64,000 nt of DNA from assembly GCF_012848475.1 (NCBI RefSeq), contig NZ_CP051666.1, forward strand, positions 1,325,501 to 1,389,500, in the 5' to 3' direction. The first letter of the stretch is position 1. Every line of letters starts with the position of its first letter. The notes beneath the pieces are model-generated. The model did not search any database, had not been told where the DNA came from, and worked only from the letters and a program-made list of their open reading frames with translations. Source of the stretch: Marinobacterium sp. LSUCC0821. GTDB lineage: Bacteria; Pseudomonadota; Gammaproteobacteria; Pseudomonadales; Balneatricaceae. A program made the translations under genes and the position numbers. This document shows, piece by piece, positions 41,198-52,035 of the stretch.

Positions 41198-42079
41198 ATG
41201 ATTAATCTAGACGAAATTATTGCCATCGACTTTCACACCCATGCTGAAGAGCCATGTTCGTGTGAGCGTGATGACGGTTACTTTGAGTTCCAAGAAGCAT
41301 TCGCGAAATACTTCAAGAACCCAGCTGGCCACAACATGATGCCATCTCCTGATGAGACTGCTGCTTACTACCGTGAGCGCAAAATCGCATCGGTCATCTT
41401 TCCAGTAGACGCAGAGCGCAACACTGGCTTCAAGCGTTACGAAAACGAAGAGGTTGCGCGTATCTGTGCAGAGAACGACGACATCCTTATCCCATTCGCA
41501 TCGATCGACCCTGCTAAAGGCCGCATGGGTGCACGCGAAGCGCGTCGCCTAGTGCGTGAGTTCGGTGTTAAGGGCTTTAAGTTCCACCCGACCATGCAGG
41601 GTTTCTACCCGAACGACCGTTCTGCGTACGTACTTTACGAAGCGATCGCTGAAGAGGGTGCTATCGCCCTATTCCACACGGGTCAGACGGGTGTAGGTGC
41701 AGGTGCGCCAGGCGGCATGAACATGCGTCTTAAGTACTCACAGCCAATCTACCTAGATGACGTAGCTGCTGACTTCCCAACCATGCCGATCGTTATGGCA
41801 CACCCTGCATTCCCATGGCAGGAGGAGCAGCTTTCAGTGCTGACTCACAAACCAAACGTCTACATGGATCTTTCAGGTTGGTCTCCGAAGTACTTCTCAC
41901 CTATCCTGCTTCAGTACATGAACAGCATCCTTAAGAAGAAGATGCTCTTTGGATCTGACTGGCCAGTGATCACACCAGATCGCTGGATTGAAGACTTCAA
42001 CAAGCTCGATGTGAAAGAGGAAGTTAAACCTCTAATCATGAAAGAGAACGCTATCCGCATTCTTGGCTTGAACAAGTAA
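41198..42079 (+). CDS. Amidohydrolase family protein, candidate beta-ketoacyl-CoA hydrolase
   Basis: The 293-residue protein belongs to the amidohydrolase-2 (ACMSD-like) family: DFHTHAEEP carries the first metal histidines, KFHPT the next, HTGQTG and AHPAFPWQ follow, and the catalytic aspartate is in FGSDWPV. Members encoded with hydroxycinnamate genes in actinobacteria (CouO/PhdC-type, as I recall) hydrolyse 4-hydroxyphenyl-beta-ketoacyl-CoA and so replace a thiolase. It is 11 bp after the ligase and ends the operon at a terminator. An aromatic decarboxylase is the alternative. Confidence 0.85.
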   Translation: MINLDEIIAIDFHTHAEEPCSCERDDGYFEFQEAFAKYFKNPAGHNMMPSPDETAAYYRERKIASVIFPVDAERNTGFKRYENEEVARICAENDDILIPFASIDPAKGRMGAREARRLVREFGVKGFKFHPTMQGFYPNDRSAYVLYEAIAEEGAIALFHTGQTGVGAGAPGGMNMRLKYSQPIYLDDVAADFPTMPIVMAHPAFPWQEEQLSVLTHKPNVYMDLSGWSPKYFSPILLQYMNSILKKKMLFGSDWPVITPDRWIEDFNKLDVKEEVKPLIMKENAIRILGLNK

Positions 42080-42091
42080 GCAGACCCAAAC

Positions 42092-42124
42092 AAAAAACGG
42101 ACCTCAAAGGTCCGTTTTTTTTTA
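42092..42124. terminator. Terminator between the hydroxycinnamate operon and ybiT
   Basis: ACGGACCTCAAAGGTCCGT forms a hairpin with A residues before and eleven T residues after, so it can act in both directions between these convergent genes. Confidence 0.9.
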
Positions 42125-42138
42125 TTCTCAAATCAGCA

Positions 42139-43743
42139 TTAAGCGACTTTCGCGTTGCGTGCCTGATCCGTAAGGTAATCCTCATAGGTGCCTTGGAAAT
42201 CGACAACTCGATCAGATTTAATCTCCAGAACACGGGTCGCCAAAGAGGAGACAAACTCACGGTCGTGGCTCACGAAGATCAGCGTACCATCCCAACCTAA
42301 CAGCGCTTTGTTTAGCGCTTCGATGGACTCCATATCCAAGTGGTTGGTCGGCTCATCCATGATAAGAACGTTAATCTCCATCATCATCAGCTTAGCAAAC
42401 AGGAGACGGTTCTTCTCACCACCGGAGCAGACACGTACTTTTTTGTTCATGTCATCAGCTGTGAAAAGTATACGCCCCAAGAAACCACGCACAGCAAGGT
42501 CATCATGCTTAGGTGTGCGCCACTGTGACATCCACTCAAACAGAGTCATGTCATTATCAAACTCTGGCCCAGTATCCTGCGGACAGTAGCCAAAAACCGC
42601 ATTTTCAGACCACTTAATAACGCCAGCCTGGGGTGCAATCTGATTTACCAAACAACGTAGGAAAGTACTCTTACCGGCACCGTTTTCACCGATTACCGCC
42701 ATACGCGATCCCGCCTCAAGGATCATATCGATCTCATTGAATAAAGGCTCCTCTTCAAAGCCGTGGGTTAACCCCTCTAACACCAACGCCTGTCGATGTA
42801 ACTTCTTAGACTGCTTGTAACGCAGGGATGGGTAGCGACGACTTGAAGCTTTCACCTCAGCCAGTTCAATCTTCTCCATACGTTTAGCTCGCGAGCTCGC
42901 CTGCTTAGCTTTAGAAGCGTTAGCACCAAAACGGTTAACGAAATCCTGTAGCTCTTCAATCTCAGCGCTCTTCTTCGCATTCTCGCTAAGCAACTGCTCC
43001 TGCACCAGAGTTGACGCCTTCACATAAGCGTCGTAGTTACCTGGGTAGATACGCAACTCACCATAGTCGATATCGGCCATGTGCGTACAAACAGAGTTTA
43101 GGAAGTGGCGGTCGTGAGAGATGATCACCATCGTACATTTACGTTGATTCAGTACATCAGCCAACCAGCTAATGGTATCGATATCCAAGTTGTTGGTTGG
43201 CTCATCGAGGAGCAACACATCAGGATCTGAAAATAGCGCCTGTGCAAGCAACACACGCACCTTAAGACCGGGCGCTACCTGCGACATCAAACCGAAGTGG
43301 TACTCCTCTGGAATACCCGCCTCGAGCAGAATCTCACCTGCACGACTCTCTGCTGTGTAACCATCAAGCTCGGCAAACTCAACCTCAAGATGCGCAACTT
43401 CCATCCCCTCCTCTTCACTCATCTCTGGAAGTGAGTAGATACGGTCACGCTCCTGTTTAACGCGCCAAAGCTCTTTATTACCCTGAATGACTGCATCCAC
43501 AACCGTGAACTGCTCAAAAGCGAACTGGTCCTGACTCAGCGTACCCAGAGTACAACCCGGCGAGTAAGAGACGTTGCCAGAGCTTGGCGCCAAGGCACCG
43601 CTGAGGATTTTCATGAAGGTCGACTTTCCGCAACCATTAGCACCGATCAAACCAAAACGGTGACCATTACCAAATTTTGCAGAGATATTTTCAAACAGTG
43701 GCTCAGGGCCAAATTGCATGGTGATGTTAGCAGCAGTAATCAA
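42139..43743 (-). CDS. ybiT: ABC-F family ATPase YbiT
   Basis: ABC-F proteins bind the ribosomal E site and modulate translation. The 534-residue protein has two ATPase domains: Walker A motifs [10 protein letters not shown] and [10 protein letters not shown], Walker B segments [13 protein letters not shown] and [13 protein letters not shown], and the linker from about residue 240 to 320 ([20 protein letters not shown]). It aligns by eye with YbiT from the first residues on ([14 protein letters not shown]). The start is TTG at 43743; no better ATG exists. Confidence 0.94.
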   Translation of the reverse strand: MITAANITMQFGPEPLFENISAKFGNGHRFGLIGANGCGKSTFMKILSGALAPSSGNVSYSPGCTLGTLSQDQFAFEQFTVVDAVIQGNKELWRVKQERDRIYSLPEMSEEEGMEVAHLEVEFAELDGYTAESRAGEILLEAGIPEEYHFGLMSQVAPGLKVRVLLAQALFSDPDVLLLDEPTNNLDIDTISWLADVLNQRKCTMVIISHDRHFLNSVCTHMADIDYGELRIYPGNYDAYVKASTLVQEQLLSENAKKSAEIEELQDFVNRFGANASKAKQASSRAKRMEKIELAEVKASSRRYPSLRYKQSKKLHRQALVLEGLTHGFEEEPLFNEIDMILEAGSRMAVIGENGAGKSTFLRCLVNQIAPQAGVIKWSENAVFGYCPQDTGPEFDNDMTLFEWMSQWRTPKHDDLAVRGFLGRILFTADDMNKKVRVCSGGEKNRLLFAKLMMMEINVLIMDEPTNHLDMESIEALNKALLGWDGTLIFVSHDREFVSSLATRVLEIKSDRVVDFQGTYEDYLTDQARNAKVA

Positions 43744-43848
43744 AGTGGTGTTCCGACGCTAAGCGTCATTAAATCAACGGCACCAGATCGAAAAACCTGG
43801 CGAAAAGAGGCGCGAATTATAGGGGCGTGATGAACTTCAGTCTATAAA

Positions 43849-44388
43849 TTACTGCTCTTCATCAGGCCATAGAGCAATCTGTGCTCTTCCGCCATGACGG
43901 AAGCCATAACAGCTATTGAGCATCAACTCTTTGCCCTTTCGAGCCATTTTATTTTCTCTGTCCTGCTGGATTTGGTAACCGCGAATCGTTTGAATAACCG
44001 CAGTCGCCATAGCAGGAAGGAGTTCTGTCAGGTGCGTACAACCGGTCTGCTTACCTATCACCTGCTTAGCCTCTTCGAGCCAACCAGAGCGAATACGCAG
44101 CCCTATAAGCTCTTTGTATTGGCGTTGGGCACCGTTGCAATCTGGGTATGGCGTTGCCAACATTTCTGCACGCGTATCAATAATCTCTAGCGACTCATTA
44201 ACAACAAGTACGAAACGCATGTGGTGCAGAAAACCACCAACTGGCACCCTGCCACGCTCCATCAAGTCGATCTCGTAGGTTTTAGTATCTTGAAGCTCAG
44301 CTTCAACCTCCCAGAGCCCATCACTTCTGAGATAGCCCTGCAGGTCAATTAGGCGCCGATGCATCGGCTCACGGGTAATTTCAGTCAC
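43849..44388 (-). CDS. DUF2889 family protein
   Basis: The 179-residue protein starts with REPMHRRLIDLQGYLRSDGLWEVEAELQDTK (quoted by ends REPMHRRL and EVEAELQDTK), which is the DUF2889 pattern, and continues with HHMRFVLVV and CNGAQRQYKELIGLRIRSGW. Function is unknown. The start is GTG at 44388, giving the family N-terminus; ATG at 44364 is the alternative. It lies upstream of ybiT on the same strand, with a 105-bp gap. Confidence 0.85.
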   Translation of the reverse strand: MTEITREPMHRRLIDLQGYLRSDGLWEVEAELQDTKTYEIDLMERGRVPVGGFLHHMRFVLVVNESLEIIDTRAEMLATPYPDCNGAQRQYKELIGLRIRSGWLEEAKQVIGKQTGCTHLTELLPAMATAVIQTIRGYQIQQDRENKMARKGKELMLNSCYGFRHGGRAQIALWPDEEQ

Positions 44389-44541
44389 TCGATTGTCACT
44401 TAAGTTGTCGTCTGAAGGGAGAAGTTATAGGCGGTGAATATAACAGGACCTAAACGCTAAGCGCAAAACCGGATTTGCTAGCTTTTCTATTATTCACTCA
44501 GCGGCGCACTCACCTAAAGCGAGAATGTGCTACTTATATTT

Positions 44542-46550
44542 TTACCTACTAAAGTTGGCCAGCCATTTGCAAACTTCTTTGATGTTCATCGGTTTTGACA
44601 TAACGACATCTGCGCCTGCAGCAAGCATCTGCTCCGTCTCTTCGCCGATGGTAGCTGCTGTAAGTCCAATAATGGGCAAACGGCAATCGCGTTTACGAAG
44701 CTCCGAGACAAACTCATAGCCGTTCATCTCCGGCATAAATATGTCAGAGAGAATCAAATCAAATTGCCCCGCTTGATATTTCACCAGTCCATCCAATCCC
44801 TGGTCTGCAACCTCGACTCTAGCACCCTGTTTAGTGAGTAGTTTCTCTGTGAGGAGCTGCAGTGTTTTGTTGTCTTCAACAAGAAGGATACTTTTACCCG
44901 CCAGCAAAGGGGTCTCTTCATCGATGACTTCATTTGCCGATTCATCAGCAAGATCAACTGTTAGGTCGATCTCAAAACAGGAACCTCCACCAGGGTTATC
45001 CAAGTAACGCAGCGTCCCACCCATATTTTCGATCAAATCTTTACAAATATAGAGCCCCAAGCCTGTGCCATCGGCATGGGTAGCACCCCTAGCGAAAGGT
45101 TTGAACAATGTTTCTAGGGTCTCTTGCGGAATGCCCGAACCATTATCCAACACTCGAATCAAGAGATGCTTTTTACGCTCTGGTAACAGCTCTGCGCGAG
45201 CCTGCAGAGTGATGTCAGAGGCCCCGGAGTGGATTAGTGCATTCTTTATGAGATTAGAGACAACCTGTCGAACTAAGGTGCTCTGAATACGCACAGGGTG
45301 AACTGTTAGGCCCTCAAAATCCTCATGCAGCCTTACCTTAGTTTGTTGAGCCATGGGTTCAAAGTTCTCTAACTGATGCGCTAGCAACTCATCCATTAAG
45401 ACATCGTAGTAGATCCCTTTTACACTCTTTTCTGGCTGCGCCACTGCACGCAGCGTATCGATAACTGATATAAGCTGCTGCAAATTAGCTTGTATCAGCG
45501 CTTTGTTAAGCTCCTCTTGTTCATCTTGCGTATCCAAGATCATCTGCAAACTAGCAGCCGGGGTCCTTAATTCGTGCCCAATCACGGCATACATCTGCTT
45601 TTGACGATCAAGCAGTGATTGTAATTCCGCCCCTCTCTGCTCACCCTGCTCTTTAGCAGCGACCAACTCATCGACAATGATTCTATAAATAGAACGGTAA
45701 GATTTTCCATCACGCTGATACTCTTCCGTAAACCAACTTTAGCCCAGTGATCAGGCTCACCATTGACGTTCGCACGAAGAACTAACGACTGACCCGGTGT
45801 ATTGAATAGATCTCTAATTTTCTGTGCAGAGCCTTCCCCATACACTGAATTGTAGAAGTCCCAAAAATTAGCGCCCTGATCGAAAAGAGTCTTATTCGGA
45901 CTCTGGCCAGCAATTAATCTAAGCCTTTCACTCTCCACATCCAGCTCAGCAACAGCGAGATCCATGACAGAATAGGAGAGATCAAGAAGGCGCTCTTTTT
46001 CCAGCGATAGGTTGAGCGCGCTCTCAGCAACATCACGCTGCTCCTCTGTATGTCCAATGACATAACAAAAGGTACTGGTCACAACATAGACAACGGCCAA
46101 ACTTCCAGAGGTGATAATAATAATGATTAATGTCGGTGCATCCGTTGCTAAAAATGCCACTCCACCTAATCCTAGTATCGGTAGCATCGCCAAATAGGGG
46201 GCTATTCGACGATTAAAATAGAGCGGCAAAACAGAGGCACCAAGTACACCAAAGGTTTGCGCAAATCCTAGATCCTGATTGCGGAAAAGAACACCAAGGG
46301 CAATCAACAAAATAACCATCGAAACAGCCGCTAAACGCAGATTCGGTCTTACTTTTTGAAACCACCCCATCGCTGCAAGAAACAGAATAAGTGCTGTGTA
46401 GTAAACCGCAGTAACTAGATTTAACTCCACGATGAGATTACGGTACATAGAAAGCACGTAAGCTGGCAGCAGAACCAAAGTAAGTGCTTTGGCAGCCTTC
46501 AAACCTGCCCAAGTTCTTAGCTCATGTTGATGGGAGATTTTTTCTAACAT
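44542..46550 (-). pseudogene. Hybrid sensor histidine kinase, interrupted by a frameshift
   Basis: Two frames together make one protein. The upstream frame (to 46550, MLEKISHQHELRTWAG) has about six membrane segments and a PAS-like region up to HWAKVG. It then runs out of frame and ends at 45582. The downstream frame resumes as FTEEYQRDGKSYRSIYR and continues with the HisKA motif GHELRTPAAS, the ATPase domain (NLIKNALIHSG, DNGSGIPQE, GTGLGLYI) and a receiver domain with DLILSDIFMPEMNGY. One missing T in the run complementary to 45730-45732 explains it. The domain order matches the intact neighbour at 46719-49226. A sequencing error is possible. Confidence 0.85.
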
Positions 46551-46688
46551 TTTAACTCTCAAACTGAGTGACTTTGTATTTAACCTGACTGCAACCTGTG
46601 TACGAGCGCATTCACGCGGTGTGACGCCGCAAAGAGATTACTACACAGTGAGTTAAGCAAGCTTCGTGCCAACATAAGGCTTTATTAT

Positions 46689-46717
46689 CGCGGCTTCCCT
46701 CTTTGAGGGAATTCGCG
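46689..46717. repeat. REP-like palindrome, copy 1
   Basis: CGGCTTCCCTCTTTGAGGGA is the core of a hairpin lying directly after the stop of the intact histidine kinase. Its reverse complement, with flanks GTAGGCGCG and GCCGCGA, recurs at 54531-54564, so this is a dispersed repeat family. Confidence 0.85.
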
Positions 46718-46718
46718 C

Positions 46719-49226
46719 CTACACTTTAAAGCTCGCTACCAGCTTAGTGAGCTCTTTGATATTGACCGGTTTCGATAATACTGCATTGGCACCTGCAGCT
46801 AGCATTTTATCGGTCTCTTCACCGATGGTTGCGGCGGTTAAACCGATGACTGGGGTATCTATGCCCTGCTGACGAAGTCCTTCAACAAATTTATAACCAT
46901 TCATTTTCGGCATGAATATATCGGAGAGAATCAGGTCGAAACTCTGCTCTTGTACTTTGAGCAGCGCCTCTTCGCCATTATTAGCCACGACTGGGTGTGC
47001 ACCCTTCTGCTCCAACATACGTTTGGTCAGCATTTGTATAGTTGGGTTATCCTCAGCCAATAGAACAGCGAGTCCGCGCAGCGCCTCAGTATCAGCATCA
47101 GTATCAGTATCAGTATCAGTATCAGTATCAGTATCAGTATCAGTGGCAAGCTTTGAAAGCTTTGCGTCAAAGCGCAACACAAAACGGGACCCACCCTCTA
47201 ATCCGGGTTCGTAGGTAAGATCCCCACCCATGGCTGCTGCAATTTCACGACAGACATAGAGCCCAAGACCAGTACCTTCTGCATCACTAGAGCCGCGCGA
47301 AAATGCACTAAATAGATTCTCAATCTGCTCTGCAGGGATACCCACACCATTATCAGCAACCACAAGGGTGACAGACTTAACTCCGTCATTAACAATGGCC
47401 TCAGCCTCTATGCGAACCTCACTCCCTTTCGAGTGGATAATCGCATTTTTAGTCAAGTTAGAGACCAGCTGTTTTAGCAGATGCGCCTCGATATCTATTC
47501 GTTCGGAGGTTAACCCATCGAAGCCAACCTTAAGGGTTACGCCGCTCTGTTTAGCGATTGGGGTTAATATCTGTAACTGATCATTCAGAAGGTCTGCAAG
47601 TACAACAGAATTAATACTTGCTTGGCTCATCTTCTCAGGCTGCGCAACGGTACGAAGCGTATCGATTACACCCAAGAGTTGATCGATGGTGGAAGAGAAT
47701 AGCGCTGTGTTAATCTGACCATCGCCCTGCTGCGCATCGTCGAGAATCATCTTCAAAGATGCCGTTGGGGTACGTAGCTCATGCCCAATCACAGCATACA
47801 TCTGTGCTTGACGATCCTGCTCTTGCACTAGTTTTGTTAATGCCTGCTGAAGCTGATCGGCCTGCTGTTCAGCCTGTTCCCTAGCCTGCACCTCATCAGT
47901 TATATCCAGGGAAAGGCCCAAGAAACTTGTGCGACCATCTGCATCTCGCTTTACGCGAGATACTCTCATGTAGTGCAGCTCACCATTAGCAAGGTAAAAA
48001 GGATGCACAAAAGATTGCAGCTCGCCATTTTGTGACTCGTCCATGGCCTTTTTAGGGGTTAAAAACAGAGCACGGGTCTCATCCGTTTGGTATGCATAGA
48101 AGAGCTCTATGTCGCGTTCTTCATCGGTATGACCTAGACCCAGGCGGTTAGAGACTTCAGCATTACATTTGAATGTACGTGAATCTGGGAAGAATTCGAT
48201 TAGACCAATACCACCTGAGTTAGATACAAGCTCAATAAGATCAGAAAACTCGTGTGCTTGCTTTAACGCATGAGTCTCTTCTGTGATATCAATGGAAGAT
48301 CCAAAGAAAACCAGCGAACCCTCACGCTGTATGTTTGCACCTGTCACTCGCATGGTGCGTAACTCGCCATCAATCCATTGGTCATGAACGAAGGTACGTT
48401 CTGTCCCTACAGGCATCAAGGACAACTCCAAGATTTCACCTGAGATGAGCGCAAGACTCTCCTCAGGGAAACTATCTGCACGCTCTAAAAGCGTAATCGG
48501 GCCGTCTGATTCTGAACGACCATAACGACGCTGCAGTTGAGCGTCGCCATCAATAAGCCCAGTTGTGAAGTCATACTCAAAAAAAGCGATGTTTGCGGCT
48601 TTAGCCACCTGGCTTTGACGAGACTGTTGCAGATCTCTAATGCGCAACGTCTTAGCAAGATCAGATTGAGCCTCAGAGAGTTGCTCGGCAATGTCAGCAT
48701 ATTCATCACGCTGTTGAGTTGCTCTATTTAAAACAGCACTGAGAATATAGATTGAACTCCAGGTCATGCCTGAAAACCCCATAAAGTGCGAAATCCCCTG
48801 AACAGCCCCCTCGAAGCCGGCATTTACTGCATAGAGAAGAAGAAACCCATAGCCGAGCGCAGGTATTAAATATCGACTTACTCCGGCAAGAATGACTGAT
48901 AGAAATATGAAGCCGAGCCAGAAGTAGGCAAAACCAATAAAAATTGTATGATTACGCGCAACTCCAGCAATACCTATCACGAAAGCTACAAAAGCAATCA
49001 TTAGAATTCGCGCCTTGAAGTTAATTGGTAACTGCGGGAGCGCTGCAGCAGCTATCATGAGATACAAAACAGATTGAATCGCAATAATTGCGTAGGCACC
49101 ATCTAGAGTAAATGCTCGATAGATACTCATAAAAAGTGCGGGTGACATGCAAACCAAAAGTATTTGCACGGCACGAATAACCGTTCGATTTAAAAAATCA
49201 CTCTCAGCGCTGGTCATACTTTTCAT
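46719..49226 (-). CDS. Hybrid sensor histidine kinase with PAS domains and receiver
   Basis: The 835-residue protein has six or seven membrane segments in its first 170 residues, two PAS domains (about 205-320 and 330-445, each ending in an LDITDE or IDITEE motif), and a HisKA domain with GHELRTPTAS. The ATPase domain has NLTKNAIIHSK, DNGVGIP and GTGLGLYV. The C-terminal receiver has its aspartate in DLILSDIFMPKMNGY. A threonine-aspartate repeat linker separates ATPase and receiver. No response regulator or phosphotransfer gene is adjacent. The broken kinase downstream is a paralogue. Confidence 0.94.
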   Translation of the reverse strand: MKSMTSAESDFLNRTVIRAVQILLVCMSPALFMSIYRAFTLDGAYAIIAIQSVLYLMIAAAALPQLPINFKARILMIAFVAFVIGIAGVARNHTIFIGFAYFWLGFIFLSVILAGVSRYLIPALGYGFLLLYAVNAGFEGAVQGISHFMGFSGMTWSSIYILSAVLNRATQQRDEYADIAEQLSEAQSDLAKTLRIRDLQQSRQSQVAKAANIAFFEYDFTTGLIDGDAQLQRRYGRSESDGPITLLERADSFPEESLALISGEILELSLMPVGTERTFVHDQWIDGELRTMRVTGANIQREGSLVFFGSSIDITEETHALKQAHEFSDLIELVSNSGGIGLIEFFPDSRTFKCNAEVSNRLGLGHTDEERDIELFYAYQTDETRALFLTPKKAMDESQNGELQSFVHPFYLANGELHYMRVSRVKRDADGRTSFLGLSLDITDEVQAREQAEQQADQLQQALTKLVQEQDRQAQMYAVIGHELRTPTASLKMILDDAQQGDGQINTALFSSTIDQLLGVIDTLRTVAQPEKMSQASINSVVLADLLNDQLQILTPIAKQSGVTLKVGFDGLTSERIDIEAHLLKQLVSNLTKNAIIHSKGSEVRIEAEAIVNDGVKSVTLVVADNGVGIPAEQIENLFSAFSRGSSDAEGTGLGLYVCREIAAAMGGDLTYEPGLEGGSRFVLRFDAKLSKLATDTDTDTDTDTDTDTDADTEALRGLAVLLAEDNPTIQMLTKRMLEQKGAHPVVANNGEEALLKVQEQSFDLILSDIFMPKMNGYKFVEGLRQQGIDTPVIGLTAATIGEETDKMLAAGANAVLSKPVNIKELTKLVASFKV
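47086..47145. repeat. Hexanucleotide repeat coding a Thr-Asp linker
   Basis: Ten units of TCAGTA occur in a row: eight exact, one TCAGCA and one TCAGTG. On the coding strand they give alternating Thr and Asp between the ATPase and receiver domains of the histidine kinase. The unit is a multiple of three, so changes in copy number keep the frame. Confidence 0.95.
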
Positions 49227-49459
49227 CTAAAACACCTATTCTCAAATTGATTCGCATTATGCAACGCAATTTGATTTAACCAATAAATTCAGCATTTAAC
49301 GCCCCTACATGAGTCTAAAATTCGCATTTAGGGCGCTTGTGACAGTTAAGACATAACCAAGCAATTTACGTGCCAACTCAACACTTTCACTTTTAATACC
49401 TTCACGTCCCAGACGTTAACAGATCTGATAAACTACCGCGAACAGATTTCGGAGCCATC

Positions 49460-50758
49460 ATGAGCATCACTCAAGAACAACTCAAATTCGACAAAGAGCA
49501 TATCTGGCACCCCTACTCATCGATGATCAATCCACCACCGATGACACCGGTCGTTTCAGCAAACGGTACACGCCTTAAGCTCAATGATGGTCGTGAATTG
49601 ATTGATGGCATGTCCTCTTGGTGGTCTACCATTCATGGCTACAACCACCCTCAGTTAAACCAAGCAGCCACAGAGCAGATCAGCAAGATGTCGCACGTCA
49701 TGTTTGGCGGAATCACTCATGAGCCAGCGATTGAGCTAGCGCAAAAATTGGTTGATTTAACACCTGCAGGATTGGAAAAGGTCTTTATTGCTGATTCAGG
49801 TTCTGTCTCTGTTGAGGTCGCTATCAAAATGGCACTGCAATACTGGCAGAGCCAAGGCCTTGGCAATAAACACAAGCTGGCAACCCTAAGGGGCGGCTAC
49901 CATGGCGACACCTTTGGCGCGATGTCCGTATGCGACCCAGTCACCGGTATGCATGAGATATTCACGGGTGTTCTGCCTAAGCACCACTTCGTTCCACGCC
50001 CAACTTCAAAGTTTGGTGAATCACTTGCAGAGGGTGACATCGACGCTTTGGAAGCTATTCTGATGGATGAGGGTTCTGAAATAGCCGCCCTGATATTAGA
50101 GCCTATCGTGCAGGGTGCCGGCGGTATGTATTTCTACAGCGCTGAATATCTTAAGCGAGCAAGGGAACTTTGCGACCAATATGATGTACTGTTAATTGCA
50201 GACGAGATCGCGACAGGATTTGGCCGCACCGGTGAACTATTCGCCTGCGATCATGCAGGCATCACCCCTGACATTCTCTGTGTAGGCAAAGCTCTAACAG
50301 GCGGATATATGACACTCGCCGCCACACTCACCACCACAAAAATCGCAGAGACCATCTCGAGCGGTGGCGCCGGCTGTTTCATGCACGGCCCTACCTTTAT
50401 GGGTAACCCGCTAGCCTGCGCCGTAGCGAACGCAAGCCTTGGCATCATTCAAACAGGTGAGTGGCGCACACAGGTTGAGCGTATCTCAGGCGAGTTAGCA
50501 TCAGGCCTTGCGCCCGCACGCGATTTACAATCGGTTGCTGATGTCCGCATCCTTGGAGCGATTGGCGTTGTGGAGCGCAAAGAGCCTGTAACGCTTTCTG
50601 AGGTACAACCGATGTTTATTGAAGAGGGCATTTGGGTTCGCCCGTTCGGCAAACTTGTCTACCTAATGCCACCTTACATCAGCAGCTCTGAAGATATCGA
50701 AGCACTCACTGCTGGAGTGCTTCGAGTATTGAAACGGCTCGATAAACTCCTAAAGTAA
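49460..50758 (+). CDS. bioA: Adenosylmethionine-8-amino-7-oxononanoate aminotransferase
   Basis: BioA makes DAPA from KAPA using SAM as amino donor and PLP as cofactor. The 432-residue class III aminotransferase shows the family N-terminus ([30 protein letters not shown]), [20 protein letters not shown], and the PLP lysine in [17 protein letters not shown]. It is separate from the other biotin genes, which lie 31 kb away. GGAG lies nine bases before the ATG. The MFS gene converges on it with a 4-bp gap. Confidence 0.97.
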   Translation: MSITQEQLKFDKEHIWHPYSSMINPPPMTPVVSANGTRLKLNDGRELIDGMSSWWSTIHGYNHPQLNQAATEQISKMSHVMFGGITHEPAIELAQKLVDLTPAGLEKVFIADSGSVSVEVAIKMALQYWQSQGLGNKHKLATLRGGYHGDTFGAMSVCDPVTGMHEIFTGVLPKHHFVPRPTSKFGESLAEGDIDALEAILMDEGSEIAALILEPIVQGAGGMYFYSAEYLKRARELCDQYDVLLIADEIATGFGRTGELFACDHAGITPDILCVGKALTGGYMTLAATLTTTKIAETISSGGAGCFMHGPTFMGNPLACAVANASLGIIQTGEWRTQVERISGELASGLAPARDLQSVADVRILGAIGVVERKEPVTLSEVQPMFIEEGIWVRPFGKLVYLMPPYISSSEDIEALTAGVLRVLKRLDKLLK

Positions 50759-50762
50759 GCGG

Positions 50763-51935
50763 TTAAACAGCACTCTTGTTTGAACGACGCTGATTAAAGA
50801 GCATTAGCGCCAAGACAAATGCGACGATTGGGAAAATCACCAGATTAAGCATCTGCCAACCCTGTGAGTTCAACAATAGACCTGACATAAAAGAGCCGAC
50901 CGCAACAATCGAGAAGATAAGGAAGTCATTAAAGCCTTGAGCAACACTCTTCTCCTCATCTGAAGCACTCTCTGCCACCAATGCAGTCGCTCCAATGAAG
51001 CCAAAGTTCCAACCGATACCCAGAAGAATCAACGAGCCCCAGAAATGGGTTAACTCCAACCCAACCAGAGCGATAACACCTGAGACTGCAATCAATAGTA
51101 GACCGATTGAGGTGATTCGCGCCTTACCGTATTTAGCCATCAACTTACCGGTAAAGAAGCTAGGGGCAAACATCGCCAACACATGCCACTGAATACCCAG
51201 CGCTGCCTGATGCACTTCATGACCGTGGGAGACCATCGCTATCGGCGCAGCCGTCATAACAAATGCCATCAAACCATAAGAGACCACACCCGCAGCAACA
51301 GCAGTGACATACTTAGGCCTTGTTAGTAGGTCCAGCAAGCGCACATCACTCTTCGCTTTCTGCTTAGCCCCTTTGGCTTCGCTACTCGGGAGTGTTGCCA
51401 AGACCAGCAACGCCAGCACCGCCAATACCGATAAACCAAAGAAACTACCGGCATACTTCGCATCCATGGCACCCTGAGTCCAGACAACAACCTGGGGACC
51501 TATGACAGCCGCTGCCAAGCCACCAATCATCACTCGCGAAATCGCCTTACCCTGCTCAGGACCTTGCAATCCCTCAGCAATAGCGAAACGGTAACTCTGC
51601 ACATGGGCTGCATAAAAACCGACCAGCAGCGTACCAACACAGAACCAGACAAACGACTGGTTAATGATCGATGTTGCAGCAATCACGCCGGCAATCATCG
51701 CCACCACAGCAGCAAACATATAAGCCGCTTTTCGCCCAAACTGGGAGACTAAAAATGCCGCTGGGAGAGTAGAGAGCGCCACGCCCAAGTTGAATAGAAA
51801 GACCGGCATAGTCATCAGCTCTTGCGGAGCATTAAGGGACATACTGACCAATCCACCCAAGGAGATAATGATAGGTGGAGATGCCGCGCCTAGGGCTTGC
51901 GCGACAGGATAGAGCTGTACATTTCTATTCGACAT
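50763..51935 (-). CDS. MFS transporter
   Basis: The 390-residue protein has about twelve membrane segments and the loop motif SQFGRKAAYMFAAV between segments 2 and 3. The start at 51935 (MSNRNVQLYPVAQALG) has GAGAAG upstream; the frame is open for 38 more codons but those do not look like coding sequence. Closest by eye to uncharacterised MFS carriers that keep the ALAESASDEEKSVAQGFND-type loop. Substrate unknown. It is divergent from the thioesterase gene. Confidence 0.88.
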   Translation of the reverse strand: MSNRNVQLYPVAQALGAASPPIIISLGGLVSMSLNAPQELMTMPVFLFNLGVALSTLPAAFLVSQFGRKAAYMFAAVVAMIAGVIAATSIINQSFVWFCVGTLLVGFYAAHVQSYRFAIAEGLQGPEQGKAISRVMIGGLAAAVIGPQVVVWTQGAMDAKYAGSFFGLSVLAVLALLVLATLPSSEAKGAKQKAKSDVRLLDLLTRPKYVTAVAAGVVSYGLMAFVMTAAPIAMVSHGHEVHQAALGIQWHVLAMFAPSFFTGKLMAKYGKARITSIGLLLIAVSGVIALVGLELTHFWGSLILLGIGWNFGFIGATALVAESASDEEKSVAQGFNDFLIFSIVAVGSFMSGLLLNSQGWQMLNLVIFPIVAFVLALMLFNQRRSNKSAV

Positions 51936-52035
51936 AAACTTTTTCTTCTCTTTTAAGCCGCTAAAGCTAGCGAAAGCGAACGGGACGCAGTAAGTTCTCA
52001 TATAGATACAAGCAGTACAAGTAAGGATATTTAAA

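Noticed and set aside
45576-45666. An independent soluble kinase starting at 45666
   Set aside because: That start would be a TTG in mid-protein; the upstream sequence in the same frame continues the kinase back to the frameshift.
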